Assembly: GCA_035546335.1 (NCBI GenBank)
Contig: DATKDP010000101.1
Coordinates: forward strand, 10,065-74,064
Source of the DNA: DATKDP01 sp035546335
GTDB lineage: Bacteria; Acidobacteriota; Thermoanaerobaculia; Gp7-AA8
Reading direction: 5' to 3'
DNA: 64,000 bases
Under the pieces are notes generated by a model. The model did not search any database. It worked only from the letters and a program-made list of their open reading frames with translations, and had not been told where the DNA came from. Positions 17,993 through 26,162 of the stretch are shown here, one piece after another. The stretch's first letter is position 1, and every line of letters starts with the position of its first letter. A program made the translations under genes and the position numbers.

Positions 17993-18440
17993 GAGAGCAA
18001 GGCGAAGCTATTGCGCTTCGCTCCGGTGATGCGAGCCTGCTGCCGCGGCCCTCGCGCAAATGCTTCGCCGCTACGAGAATCGGACGGTTCTCCGCGAGGT
18101 CGTGTGGTGCAGCCCAAGGGGGCCGCTCGTAGGGACGAAGCATTTGCGCGAGGGACAGAGCCGAGGACTTGCTACGCCGCAACGCAGCGCAATAGCTTCG
18201 TCCGGGTGCTTGCCAAGCTCAGACCCAACCCTGCGGGGAGAGCGGGCGTCCCGCGCCCGCCCCTGAGAAACGCGCGACGATGCAACCCATGGGTGGGTGG
18301 TGCTCGATCGTCCACCGAGAATGTCACAGCCTCGCAAGCACCCGGGCGAAGCTATTGCGCTTCGTTCCGGTGATGCGAGCCTGTCGCCGCGGCCCTCGCG
18401 CAAATGCTTCGCCCCTACGAGAATCCACCGGTCTCCGCGA
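17993..18440. repeat. Cluster of 90-bp dispersed repeats with a 31-bp hairpin
   Basis: The 533-bp stretch between the membrane protein and the TPR gene holds no gene. Two direct copies (17999-18087 and 18345-18430) share GCGAAGCTATTGCGCTTCG, then TCCGGTGATGCGAGCCTG and CTCGCGCAAATGCTTCGCC. A third copy at about 18127-18215 is inverted (GACGAAGCATTTGCGCGAGG, then GCGCAATAGCTTCG). A 31-bp GC hairpin lies at 18235-18265. Partial relatives are at 10357-10397, about 21318-21350, 36333-36390 and 54568-54620. The units contain internal palindromes such as GCGAAGC and GCTTCGC. Confidence 0.85.
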
Positions 18441-18525
18441 ACAGCGAGCACCGGTTCGCGCTTCCTTCGTTCTTCTGCTTGCCAGCGCTCGTCAGTCGCG
18501 CTAAGTTGTTGCTCTGGAGGTTCCG

Positions 18526-20142
18526 ATGAGATCGTCACGTTTCATCCTCGCGTTGGCGCTGTTCGGCGCTTTTTCGACGCAGCCGGTGCGTGGTCAGCAC
18601 GAACATCACGCTCATGAACATGCAAAACCGGAAAAACTGGGGAAGGTCGACTTCCCGACCTCGTGCAATGCAGCCGCGCAGGAGCGATTCATTCGCGGCG
18701 TCGCCCTGCTCCACTCTTTCTGGTACCCCGAGGCGGCGCGCACCTTCCAGAGCGCTGCCGAGGCGGACCCGCAGTGCGGCATGGCGTGGTGGGGGGTGGC
18801 GATGAGCTACTACCATCCGCTTTGGGCGCCGCCGAACAGCGAGGAGCTGAAGGCTGGATCCGAGGCGGCGGCGAAGGCGAAATCGATCGGAGCGAAGACC
18901 GCGCGTGAGCGCGACTACGTCGCCGCGATCAACGCGTTCTATCGCGATCACGACAAGGTCGAGCATCCGCAGCGCGCCCGCGCGCTGGAGCAGGCGCTCG
19001 AACGAATGACGAGGGCGTATCCCCAGGACCAGGAGGCGAAGGTTTTCTATGCCCTCGCGCTCAACAGCACCGCCTCGCCGACAGACAAGACCTATGCGAA
19101 TCAGAAGAAGGGCGCGGAGATCCTCAACCGGTTCTTCGAGAGCTCTCCCGATCATCCCGGTGTCGCGCATTACATCATTCACAGCTACGACTACCCAGCC
19201 CTGGCGCATCTCGCACTCCCGGCAGCACGCGTCTACGCGAAGATTGCTCCGTCGTCGGCACACGCGCTCCACATGCCCTCGCACATCTTCGTGCGGCTCG
19301 GTCTTTGGGACGAGACAGTGGCCTCGAACATCGACTCGGCGAACGCAGGCCGGGCGTCGCTGAAGGAACAGAAGAGCGGCCACTTCTCCTGGGACGAGCT
19401 CCATGCGATGGACTACATGGCGTACGCCTGGCTCCAGCGCGGTGAGGATGCGAAGGCGAAGGATCTCCTGGAGAAAGTGTCCAGGTACGAGTCCGCCGAC
19501 GTTCCGAACTTCGCGGTCGGATACGCGGTCGCGGCGATTCCTGCGCGTTACGCGCTCGAACGGAGGGATTGGGCGACGGCGGCGAAGCTCGAAGTCGGTC
19601 CGCCGGCAATTGCATGGTCGAAATTTTCCTATGCCGAAGCGCTCACGCACTTCGCGAGAGGGATGGGAGGTGCGCGTTCGGGCGATCTCGAGACGGCACG
19701 TGCCGCGGTGGCACGACTCGATGCGATTCGCGGGGAGCTCGAGAGTCAGAAGAACACCTACTGGGCAGGACAGGTCGAAATTCAACGGCTCGCGGCAGCG
19801 GGGTGGCTGGCTCGTGCCGAGGGGAAGGACAAGGAAGCGGTGAGTCTGTTGCGGCAGGCGGCCGACCTCGAGGACTCGACCGACAAGCATCCCGTCACGC
19901 CCGGGTCGCTGTTGCCGGCGCGCGAAATGCTCGCCGATCTTCTACTGGAGCTCGGTAAACCGGCCAAGGCACTGGTGGAGTACGAGACGTCGCTCACGAG
20001 CGCCGCGAACCGGTTCAACTCGCTGTCAGGTGCGGCGAGGGCCGCGCAGCTTTCCGGCGATCGCGAGAAGGCGATGAAATACTACGCCGGCGTGGCGAAG
20101 CTGGTGAATGGGGAGGGAACTGCGGCCGTGGCCAGCCGGTGA
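18526..20142 (+). CDS. Exported TPR-repeat protein with a histidine-rich N-terminus
   Basis: The 538-residue product has a signal peptide (FILALALFGAFSTQPVRG, cleavage near residue 24) followed at once by HEHHAHEHAKPEK, seven histidine/glutamate-type metal-binding residues in a row. TPR-like helical repeats follow: ERFIRGVALLHSFWYPEAAR, FQSAAEADPQCGMAWWGVAM, and further pairs to the end (GKPAKALVEYETSLTSAANR). Conserved HYIIHSYDYPALA and SAHALHMPSHIFVRLGLWDE lie in the middle. I know this family only as hypothetical tetratricopeptide proteins. GGAGG lies 7 bases before the ATG. The His-rich mature N-terminus suggests periplasmic metal binding, which is inference. Confidence 0.82.
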   Translation: MRSSRFILALALFGAFSTQPVRGQHEHHAHEHAKPEKLGKVDFPTSCNAAAQERFIRGVALLHSFWYPEAARTFQSAAEADPQCGMAWWGVAMSYYHPLWAPPNSEELKAGSEAAAKAKSIGAKTARERDYVAAINAFYRDHDKVEHPQRARALEQALERMTRAYPQDQEAKVFYALALNSTASPTDKTYANQKKGAEILNRFFESSPDHPGVAHYIIHSYDYPALAHLALPAARVYAKIAPSSAHALHMPSHIFVRLGLWDETVASNIDSANAGRASLKEQKSGHFSWDELHAMDYMAYAWLQRGEDAKAKDLLEKVSRYESADVPNFAVGYAVAAIPARYALERRDWATAAKLEVGPPAIAWSKFSYAEALTHFARGMGGARSGDLETARAAVARLDAIRGELESQKNTYWAGQVEIQRLAAAGWLARAEGKDKEAVSLLRQAADLEDSTDKHPVTPGSLLPAREMLADLLLELGKPAKALVEYETSLTSAANRFNSLSGAARAAQLSGDREKAMKYYAGVAKLVNGEGTAAVASR

Positions 20143-20147
20143 GGGAC

Positions 20148-20312
20148 GTGAAGGATCTGCGATCGGCAACTGTCTGAGAACGCAGATCCTTCGCTCACAC
20201 CCACCCGTTCCGCCTCGCTCAGGATGACGGCACGCCCTCGTCTCTCGGGTCTCGCCTCTCGTCCCTGATCCTTCGCTCACGCCCACCCAATCCTCCCGCT
20301 CAGGATGACGGG
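20148..20312. repeat. Palindromic repeat, truncated copy plus a half copy
   Basis: The first part (20148-20230) has a left arm shortened to GTGAAGGATCTGCG, the usual loop, and a full right arm ending AGGATGACGG. A second right arm alone, starting TGATCCTTCGCTCACGC and again ending AGGATGACGG, follows at about 20265-20312. Between them lie heptad units of the CTCGTCT type. The truncated left arm touches the TPR gene stop, so the repeat was trimmed there. Confidence 0.75.
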
Positions 20313-20386
20313 GATGACTCTTCGTCACTAGACCGCCGCGACGGCTCACCGTATGCTTCCGCCGCACGGCGTGCTCGTGCTCCTTC

Positions 20387-21292
20387 ATGACGACCGAACA
20401 GCGACGAACAGAGACCACCGGTGTTCTCTTCGCCGGGGGTGCGTATGTCTGGTGGGGCCTCGTCGCCGCCTACTTCAAGCTCATCCGGCATGTGCCGCCG
20501 CTGGAGATCCTGGCCCACCGGATCGTCTGGTCGGTGGCCATGCTCGTCCTGCTCGTTTTCGTCACGGCGAGAGGACGAGCGATCGCTCGAATTCTCGGCG
20601 ATAGGAGGACGCTGCTCTTCTTGCTCGGCTCGACTCTGCTGGTTGCCACGAACTGGCTCGTGTTCATCATCGCCGTCACCACCGATCGCCTTCTCGACGC
20701 GAGCCTCGGCTACTTCATCAACCCGATCGTCAGCGTGTTCCTCGGGTTCGTCGTCCTCCGGGAGCGCCTGCGTCCACTGGAGTGGGTGAGTGTGGCGCTT
20801 TCGGCTTCCGCCGTCGCTCTGCTGACGATCAGGGCCGGCATCTTTCCATGGATCGCCGTCACGCTCGCGCTCTCGTTCGGCTTGTACGGGCTCCTGCGGA
20901 AGCTGGCACGAGCCGGAGCGATCGAAGGGCTCTTCGTGGAGACCGTGATTCTTCTTCCGGCGGCGGCTGTGTATCTGTTCTTTCTTTCCGCCCGCGGCAG
21001 ACTGGTCTTCGGAGCGGGATCGGTGACGACAGACCTGCTTCTGATCGCCGCAGGTCCGATCACGGCGCTTCCGCTCGTCTGGTTTGCCGCAGGCGTCCAG
21101 AGGCTTCGCCTGGCCACGATCGGATTGCTGCAGTACGTTTCGCCGACGATGCAGTTCGTGCTTGCGGTCGTGCTCTTCCGCGAGCCGTTTCAGGGGACGA
21201 GAGTGTTCGCGTTCATTCTGATCTGGGTGGCCGTTGCGCTCTACACGATCGCCAATCTTCGTCAGCGCGGCTCCGTGGAGCCCATTGTGTGA
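20387..21292 (+). CDS. rarD: RarD-type EamA/DMT transporter
   Basis: This 301-residue inner-membrane protein of the drug/metabolite transporter superfamily matches the RarD subfamily, with GVLFAGGAYVWWGLVAAYFK at the start, PPLEILAHRIVWS near residue 45 and the second EamA half ending TFQFV-type LQYVSPTMQFVLAVVLFREP. About ten transmembrane helices are visible. RarD is named for chloramphenicol sensitivity in other species, but the substrate is not established. The short gap to the convergent MFS gene contains a fragment of the 90-bp repeat at about 21318-21350. Confidence 0.88.
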   Translation: MTTEQRRTETTGVLFAGGAYVWWGLVAAYFKLIRHVPPLEILAHRIVWSVAMLVLLVFVTARGRAIARILGDRRTLLFLLGSTLLVATNWLVFIIAVTTDRLLDASLGYFINPIVSVFLGFVVLRERLRPLEWVSVALSASAVALLTIRAGIFPWIAVTLALSFGLYGLLRKLARAGAIEGLFVETVILLPAAAVYLFFLSARGRLVFGAGSVTTDLLLIAAGPITALPLVWFAAGVQRLRLATIGLLQYVSPTMQFVLAVVLFREPFQGTRVFAFILIWVAVALYTIANLRQRGSVEPIV

Positions 21293-21349
21293 TGATGATG
21301 GCCGGAAATCCGTCGGATTCTCGTAGGCGCGAAGGGCTGCACCACACGT

Positions 21350-22687
21350 TCATGGAGCGCCCGCCCCGGTGACCTGATCCGGCGGCTGTCCCGGTGCCAT
21401 CTGTTGCGTCGTCATCAGGCGTATGCCTTCTTCCCGAAGCAGGGGAAGACGCCATCGGAAGACCACGCCGCCGCAGATGCAGGCAACGCCGCCGAAAATG
21501 AGAGCCGCGGGTGCACCCGCTCGCTCCGCGATCGAGCCCGCGAGCAGAGCTCCGAGCGGACCGCCTCCCATGAACATCATCGAGTAGACAGCCATGACCC
21601 GACCGCGCAGTGCGTCGGGCACCATCGATTGGATCAGGGTGTTCGATGATGCCATCTCGAGCATCACGAAGAATCCGACCGCTGCCAGGAGCGAAGCCGA
21701 TAGCCAGAAGAACGGCGAAAGAGCGAACACGACGAGGGAGATGCCGACCCCGGCGGCGGAGAAGGCGATCCACGATCCCAGGCCGCGGACTGAGGGGCGG
21801 GCGGCGAGCACGATGGATGCGGCGAGTGCTCCGAGACCTGCGCTCGACATGAGAATGCCGAGCCCCGTGGCACCCGCGCCGAAGATCCGATCGGCGAAGA
21901 TCGGCATCAGGATGGTGTAGGGCATTCCGGCAAAGCTGACTACGAAAAGGAGGAGCAGGAGGGCGCGGACGGGTCGTACGGTCAGGCTGAAGCGGAAGCC
22001 TTCGAGCACGTCGGCGAAGGGCGTCCCGCGATATCCGAGGGCCGATCGCGCGGGAATCGTCATCTTGAGCAGGCCGGCGATCACGGCGATGTAGCTGATT
22101 CCGTTGAGAAGAAAGCACCATGCTTCGCCGAGAGCGGCGACGACGAGGCCGGCAATCGCAGGTCCGACGAGTCGAGCTCCGTTGAACATCGAAGAGTTGA
22201 GCGCGATGGCGTTCGAAAGGTCCTCGCGGCCGACCATCTCGACGACGAACGACTGGCGCGCGGGAATGTCGAAGCCGCTCACGACACCGAGGATGGCGGC
22301 GAGCAGGAGAATGTGCCATGGCTCGACAGTGCCGGAAAACGTCAGTGCGGCGAGAATGAGCGCGAGGAGCATCGAGGCGATCTGCGTCGCGACGAGAATC
22401 GAGCGCCGGCTGAAGCGGTCGGCGATGACCCCTCCGATCGGAGCGCTCAGAAAGACCGGGATCTGATTGGCGAAGCCGACGAGACCGAGAAGCATGGCCG
22501 AGTCGGTGAGTCGATAGATGAGCCACGCCTGAGCGATGGTCTGCATCCACGTTCCGATGAGCGAGACGAGCTGGCCGGCGAAGAAGAGCTTGAAATTCCG
22601 ATGGCGAAGCGCGCGGGTGCTCGCGCGCAGGCGTTCTCCGCGCGATGCGATCGTTGAGCCCTTCGGGATGGAATCGTCGCTGCTCAT
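21350..22687 (-). CDS. MFS transporter (EntS/MFS_3 type)
   Basis: The 445-residue product is a 12-helix major-facilitator protein. ALRHRNFKLFFAGQLVSLIG and QTIAQAWLIYRLTDSAMLLG are typical of the MFS_3/enterobactin-exporter-like group, as are the motif ADRFSRRSILVATQI between helices 2 and 3 and FDIPARQSFVVEMV. It is predicted to be a proton-driven exporter with unknown cargo. The ATG at 22687 is used; a GTG at 22705 adds six residues. It converges on rarD and is not in an operon. Confidence 0.88.
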   Translation of the reverse strand: MSSDDSIPKGSTIASRGERLRASTRALRHRNFKLFFAGQLVSLIGTWMQTIAQAWLIYRLTDSAMLLGLVGFANQIPVFLSAPIGGVIADRFSRRSILVATQIASMLLALILAALTFSGTVEPWHILLLAAILGVVSGFDIPARQSFVVEMVGREDLSNAIALNSSMFNGARLVGPAIAGLVVAALGEAWCFLLNGISYIAVIAGLLKMTIPARSALGYRGTPFADVLEGFRFSLTVRPVRALLLLLFVVSFAGMPYTILMPIFADRIFGAGATGLGILMSSAGLGALAASIVLAARPSVRGLGSWIAFSAAGVGISLVVFALSPFFWLSASLLAAVGFFVMLEMASSNTLIQSMVPDALRGRVMAVYSMMFMGGGPLGALLAGSIAERAGAPAALIFGGVACICGGVVFRWRLPLLREEGIRLMTTQQMAPGQPPDQVTGAGAP

Positions 22688-22740
22688 CGGCTTCCCGCCC
22701 ACCACCAGGGAGATTCTGCCCGTAGTCCACCGCCTCGTCC

Positions 22741-22776
22741 GTCACCGGGCCGAAGATCGGAATCTTCGGCCACTTG
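22741..22776. repeat. Dispersed palindromic repeat with a CGAAGAT/ATCTTCG stem, copy 1
   Basis: The unit contains CCGAAGATCGGAATCTTCGG, a hairpin with CGAAGAT paired to ATCTTCG. It recurs in the other orientation at 49191-49227 with matching flanks (CAAGTGG on one side, GGTGAC on the other). Both copies are intergenic. Confidence 0.7.
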
Positions 22777-22876
22777 TAGTCAACTCCTCCGGTTGTCGTG
22801 AGCTGGGGCGCGCGTTGGATGAAGAATATACCCGGGCCGAACCGATGGGTTCGAGCATTAGCAATGGCCACATCCG

Positions 22877-22977
22877 GCACCCCTGCCGGGGTGCGAATTG
22901 TCCTCGACCTCGAATCGCAACCGGTGGTGGCGCTTCGCGCTCACCACCGGCTGTGTTCCGTTCACCCCTTCGGGGTG
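22877..22977. repeat. Three consecutive GC hairpins
   Basis: Three stem-loops follow each other: GCACCCC-TGCC-GGGGTGC at 22877-22894, a 30-bp one with CCGGTGGTG arms and GCGC inner pairs at 22921-22950, and CACCCC-TTC-GGGGTG at 22963-22977. Together with the dispersed palindrome they fill the 401-bp gap between the MFS and DUF2231 genes. No T-run follows any of them. They look like a composite extragenic palindrome rather than a simple terminator. Confidence 0.75.
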
Positions 22978-23088
22978 TCAGTTGAGTGTTCGGTCCGTAC
23001 CAAATGGGCAGGATGACGGTGCGGTGTCAATCCCTCTTCACCAGCGGGGGGCGCCGTTTTGTCGCTCGGATACGACAGAGCCCTGTCC

Positions 23089-23595
23089 TCAGGCAGGCCC
23101 TGGTCCAGCGTCATCGCTGGCGGGACGGCCCGAGAGCGAGCCCGGCGAGTTCAGGTGGGCGCCTTCGTGGACTCCGACTCCGAAGCGATTGACGAGCTCT
23201 CCGCCGAGCCATCCGCCGAGTCCCGCTACGGCGACGCCGACGGCCGAGACGAGGATGGCCATTCGCCCCGGAATGTGTGGAGCGTCGAGCCGCATGACCC
23301 AGCTGGCAGCGAAAATGACGAGAGCGACGACGTTGGCGATGGCGTGCTGCAGGCCGACGAGCTTGGCGCGCGTGCGGCGCGGAATGACGACCCAGTCGAC
23401 GAGCCCGAACGCTCCGGCGACGACGCCTCCGAAGATCCCGGCGCCGATCATGTAGAACGCGATGAAATTCCAGATTCCATGATGGCTGATGCCGCCGATG
23501 ACATCGAAGATGAGAGAGGTGGTGAGAAGGCCGAGGGGAAAGACGATCAGCATCTGGTGGATCGGGTGGCCGAGGAGTCTCGCTTTGCTCTGCAC
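23089..23595 (-). CDS. DUF2231 family membrane protein
   Basis: This 168-residue inner-membrane protein has the DUF2231 signature GHPIHQMLIVFPLGLLTTS near residue 9, followed by helices FIAFYMIGAGIFGGVVAGAF, LQHAIANVVALVIFAASWV and ILVSAVGVAVAGLGGWLGG. The last contains the usual GGxLGGELV turn. The function of the family is unknown; some members sit with heme or redox genes. The GTG at 23595 is supported by GGAAAGGAGAG upstream. The C-terminal 25 residues (SPGSLSGRPASDDAG) are unconserved and probably cytoplasmic. Confidence 0.88.
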   Translation of the reverse strand: MQSKARLLGHPIHQMLIVFPLGLLTTSLIFDVIGGISHHGIWNFIAFYMIGAGIFGGVVAGAFGLVDWVVIPRRTRAKLVGLQHAIANVVALVIFAASWVMRLDAPHIPGRMAILVSAVGVAVAGLGGWLGGELVNRFGVGVHEGAHLNSPGSLSGRPASDDAGPGPA

Positions 23596-23632
23596 GGGTT
23601 TCTCTCCTTTCCTGGCACGTGAGCCGCGCTCG

Positions 23633-23652
23633 GCGGCACCAGATGGTGCCGC
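23633..23652. terminator. Perfect 9-bp stem hairpin, possible terminator
   Basis: GCGGCACCA and TGGTGCCGC pair perfectly around a 2-base loop. It lies between the KGG gene and DUF2231 on the minus strand, so it could end the KGG transcript or sit in the DUF2231 leader. No T-run follows, so a rho-independent role is doubtful. Confidence 0.4.
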
Positions 23653-23747
23653 GAGTCACGGCATCGTATCAGAGCGCGGAAGGAGAGACGGCCGGCGCGA
23701 GCGATCCGCGCCGGACGAAATCCCGATGCGTCCGTCTCCCGGACTTC

Positions 23748-24059
23748 CTACGGCTCGTCGCCGAATGAGCGGATCCACCCTTCGGATCGCTCGTCCGCGC
23801 GGAGGTCGGATGCGTGAGCGTCCTCGCTCTGATCCCGGTTTCTTCCTCGACTGTGACCGCCTTCCCGTCCGATCGCCGCCATGTGGGCGCGATCACGGCT
23901 CACCGTCATGCCGCCTTTGCGGCCCGCTTCGCGAGCCTCCTCGGGCGTGAACTGATGCGCGGTTCCTTTCGCGTGGGCGGCTCTGCCACCCTTGCTGGCG
24001 ATCTCTCGCTGTTTGTCCCGGTCCATCGAAGCAAAGCCACGACCGCGGGTATTTGCCAT
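23748..24059 (-). CDS. KGG-motif stress protein (GsiB/YciG-like)
   Basis: The 103-residue hydrophilic protein carries KGG (stress-induced acidophilic repeat) units: MDRDKQREIASKGGRAAHAK, EAREAGRKGGMTVSRD and IGREGGHSRGRN. Members such as E. coli YciG and Bacillus GsiB accumulate under stress; their mechanism is unclear. The ATG at 24059 has GGGAGGA at the right distance, while the reading frame open further upstream adds no KGG-like sequence. The tail after residue 75 is charged and not conserved. It diverges from the inositol-monophosphatase-type gene. Confidence 0.85.
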   Translation of the reverse strand: MANTRGRGFASMDRDKQREIASKGGRAAHAKGTAHQFTPEEAREAGRKGGMTVSRDRAHMAAIGREGGHSRGRNRDQSEDAHASDLRADERSEGWIRSFGDEP

Positions 24060-24297
24060 TGGTTCCTCCCTTGGATCACTACCGCCACTGCGCCAACTGC
24101 ACGACACTGCTGGTTCACTGCCGGAGAGCGCTCGCCGCGTGCTCCCATGCGTCTGGTGCGGATCGCTCGCACGGTTGGACCGAGCAACATATGTGCCCGA
24201 CCGAACGCCCCCCTGCAAACCTCGATATTTTTTCTCCCTTCTCGCGGAGACTCCCTGCACTATGCTTGACGTATCGAGGAACCTCCGGGAGGAACGA

Positions 24298-25104
24298 TTG
24301 ACGTCCGTGGAAACAGCAGTGGAGGCGGCCAGAGTCGGAGCGAAGATTCTTCTCTCGTACTGGGAGACGCTCAACAAGCTCGATGCCGACACGAAGGCAC
24401 GCAATGACTGGGTCTCGAACGCCGATCGGGAAAGCGAATCGGCGATCATCGAGTTCCTTCAGAACGCCTGTCCCGGCGACAGCTGTCTGGGGGAGGAATC
24501 GGGCACCGTGCCGGGCCGAGCCGGTGCCCGGAGACTCTGGATCATCGATCCCCTCGACGGCACGTCGAACTACCTCCAGCACTTTCCTTTCTGGTCCATC
24601 TCCATCGCGCTGCGCGTTGATTCCGAGGTCGTTGCAGGAGTGATCTACGAGCCGCTGCGCGATCAATGGTTTGCCGCGGAGAAGGGTGCCGGGGCATTTC
24701 GCAACGGGGAGCGAATTCACGTCTCGGATCACCAGGGGATCGAAGGGTCGTTTCTCGCCACCGGCTTCCCGTTTCGTGCACAGAAACACGTCGCGACGTA
24801 CTGCTCGGTCTTTCAGGAGGTGATCAGCGCGGCAAAAGGAGTACGGCGCGCCGGCTCGGCCGCTCTCGATCTGGCATATACGGCGGCGGGAATCTTCGAC
24901 GGCTTCTTCGAGCTTCATCTCGCGCCATGGGACATTGCCGCGGGCGCCCTTCTGGTGCGCGAAGCGGGTGGCATCGTCACCGACTTTTCGGGTGGCGAAC
25001 GATTCTGGGATCGAGGCAACATCATCGGCGCTTGCAGCGGCGTTCACGGCGATCTGCTCGGGATCGTCGCGCGTCACACGAGTGAGACCGAGCTCGATCG
25101 ATGA
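24298..25104 (+). CDS. Inositol monophosphatase family protein
   Basis: This is a magnesium-dependent phosphatase of the IMPase superfamily, acting on inositol-1-phosphate or a related sugar phosphate. Metal ligands are visible: E in LGEESGTVPG, the signature WIIDPLDGTSNYLQHFPF, and D in LAPWDIAAGALLVREAGG. The 268-residue length is normal. The TTG at 24298 is preferred because GGGAGGA lies just upstream; an ATG at 24262 would put that ribosome site inside the gene. Its stop overlaps the next ATG (ATGA), coupling it to the DNA glycosylase. The functional link between the two is not obvious. Confidence 0.9.
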   Translation: MTSVETAVEAARVGAKILLSYWETLNKLDADTKARNDWVSNADRESESAIIEFLQNACPGDSCLGEESGTVPGRAGARRLWIIDPLDGTSNYLQHFPFWSISIALRVDSEVVAGVIYEPLRDQWFAAEKGAGAFRNGERIHVSDHQGIEGSFLATGFPFRAQKHVATYCSVFQEVISAAKGVRRAGSAALDLAYTAAGIFDGFFELHLAPWDIAAGALLVREAGGIVTDFSGGERFWDRGNIIGACSGVHGDLLGIVARHTSETELDR

Positions 25105-25715
25105 CTCCTGCTCTGCTTCCGCGTGCGTTCTACATGGATGAGACCGTCGCAGTCGCACGGAACCTTCTCGGCTGCATTCTGAGGCGTCGCGTCGGACGGA
25201 CGCTGATGGCGGCCCGCATCGTCGAGACGGAGGCCTACCTCGGAGCGAACGACCCGGCGAGTCATGCACGGCGCGGCCTGCGGAGCGAGCGCAACGAATC
25301 GATGTATCTGGAGGGAGGGCACGCCTACGTTTACTTCACCTACGGGATGCATCATTGCCTGAACGTCGTGACCCAGGAGAGCGAGGTGGCCGAAGCCGTG
25401 CTCATCCGCGCCGCAGAACCGCTCGCCGGATTGGGGCGCATGCAGAGAAATCGACCGAATGCCCGACGCGAGCACGAGCTGATGAGCGGCCCGGGAAAGC
25501 TGTGCATGGCGATGGAGATCGACCGGCGGCTCGACGGCGAGCCTCTCGACGGCAGAGATCTTTTCATCACGGCTCGGGAGATCGGCGTGGAGGAAGCCGG
25601 CATCGCGGTGACCCCGCGGGTGGGAATCGATGGTGCGGGCGATGCGGCTCACTGGCCGCTGCGATTCTTCCTCGCCGGAAGCCGGCACGTGTCACCGCAT
25701 CGAATCCGCGGGTGA
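25101..25715 (+). CDS. 3-methyladenine DNA glycosylase (AAG/Mpg family)
   Basis: This is a base-excision-repair glycosylase that removes alkylated purines. At 204 residues it has normal bacterial length. Family motifs are ARNLLGCILRRR near residue 20, ARIVETEAYLGANDPASHA with the catalytic Glu near 44, GGHAYVYFTYGMHHCLNVVT, and VLIRAAEPLAG. SGPGKLCMAMEI matches the conserved late segment. The gene overlaps the stop of the IMPase-type gene by four bases. No other repair gene is next to it. Confidence 0.94.
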   Translation: MTPALLPRAFYMDETVAVARNLLGCILRRRVGRTLMAARIVETEAYLGANDPASHARRGLRSERNESMYLEGGHAYVYFTYGMHHCLNVVTQESEVAEAVLIRAAEPLAGLGRMQRNRPNARREHELMSGPGKLCMAMEIDRRLDGEPLDGRDLFITAREIGVEEAGIAVTPRVGIDGAGDAAHWPLRFFLAGSRHVSPHRIRG

Positions 25716-25725
25716 CCGCGCGTCA

Positions 25726-26034
25726 TCATTTGAATACCGACATCACGCGCGAGAGAAGACCCTTGTCGTGCCCCTGGATCAGCTGCTCGACCTCGCCGGA
25801 ATCGAACCATGTGCCTTCGCAGGAAACGCAGCGATCGAGGCTGATGCCGTGCAGCTCGAATTCGTGCAGGTCCATGCCGCACTTCGGACACTTCATGAAG
25901 TGAAGATCCTTGAGCTTCTGACGCTCTTCCAGCGCCATCTTTTCGGAGCGTTCCTGTTCCCACGTGCGCTTTCTCTCGAGCTCCATCTTGGTGAAGTATT
26001 CGTCTTCTGCCTTGCTCGGCTTCTCGGTGGTCAT
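25726..26034 (-). CDS. Zf-TFIIB zinc-ribbon protein
   Basis: The 102-residue product has a charged helical N-terminus (residues 1-45) and a C-terminal zf-TFIIB zinc ribbon. The ligand pairs are FMKCPKCGMDL and LDRCVSCEGTWFDSGEVEQL, the standard CPxCG...CxxCxGxWxD pattern. These small proteins are widespread and uncharacterised. AGGAGG lies 7 bases before the ATG. It ends facing the glycosylase gene and starts 128 bp from the DJ-1-like gene. Confidence 0.88.
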   Translation of the reverse strand: MTTEKPSKAEDEYFTKMELERKRTWEQERSEKMALEERQKLKDLHFMKCPKCGMDLHEFELHGISLDRCVSCEGTWFDSGEVEQLIQGHDKGLLSRVMSVFK

Positions 26035-26108
26035 CTTCGCACCTCCTGGAATCGTGGTGGCCGAATTCTATCGCACAGTCAGTCCCCAAGCAGGCAACCG
26101 GCGCCTTT

Positions 26109-26155
26109 CCCGAGCCCGAGCCCGGCTTTTGATTCTCGAATTTCAAATATTTTTG
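26109..26155. repeat. Solo copy of the element arm
   Basis: The stretch has the GC part CCCGAGCCCGAGCCCGGC next to the AT part TTCTCGAATTTCAAATAT. It is the reverse complement, with few differences, of the left arm at 14816-14866. It sits in the 128-bp gap upstream of the zinc-ribbon gene, without any enclosed gene. Confidence 0.7.
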
Positions 26156-26162
26156 GATCGTC

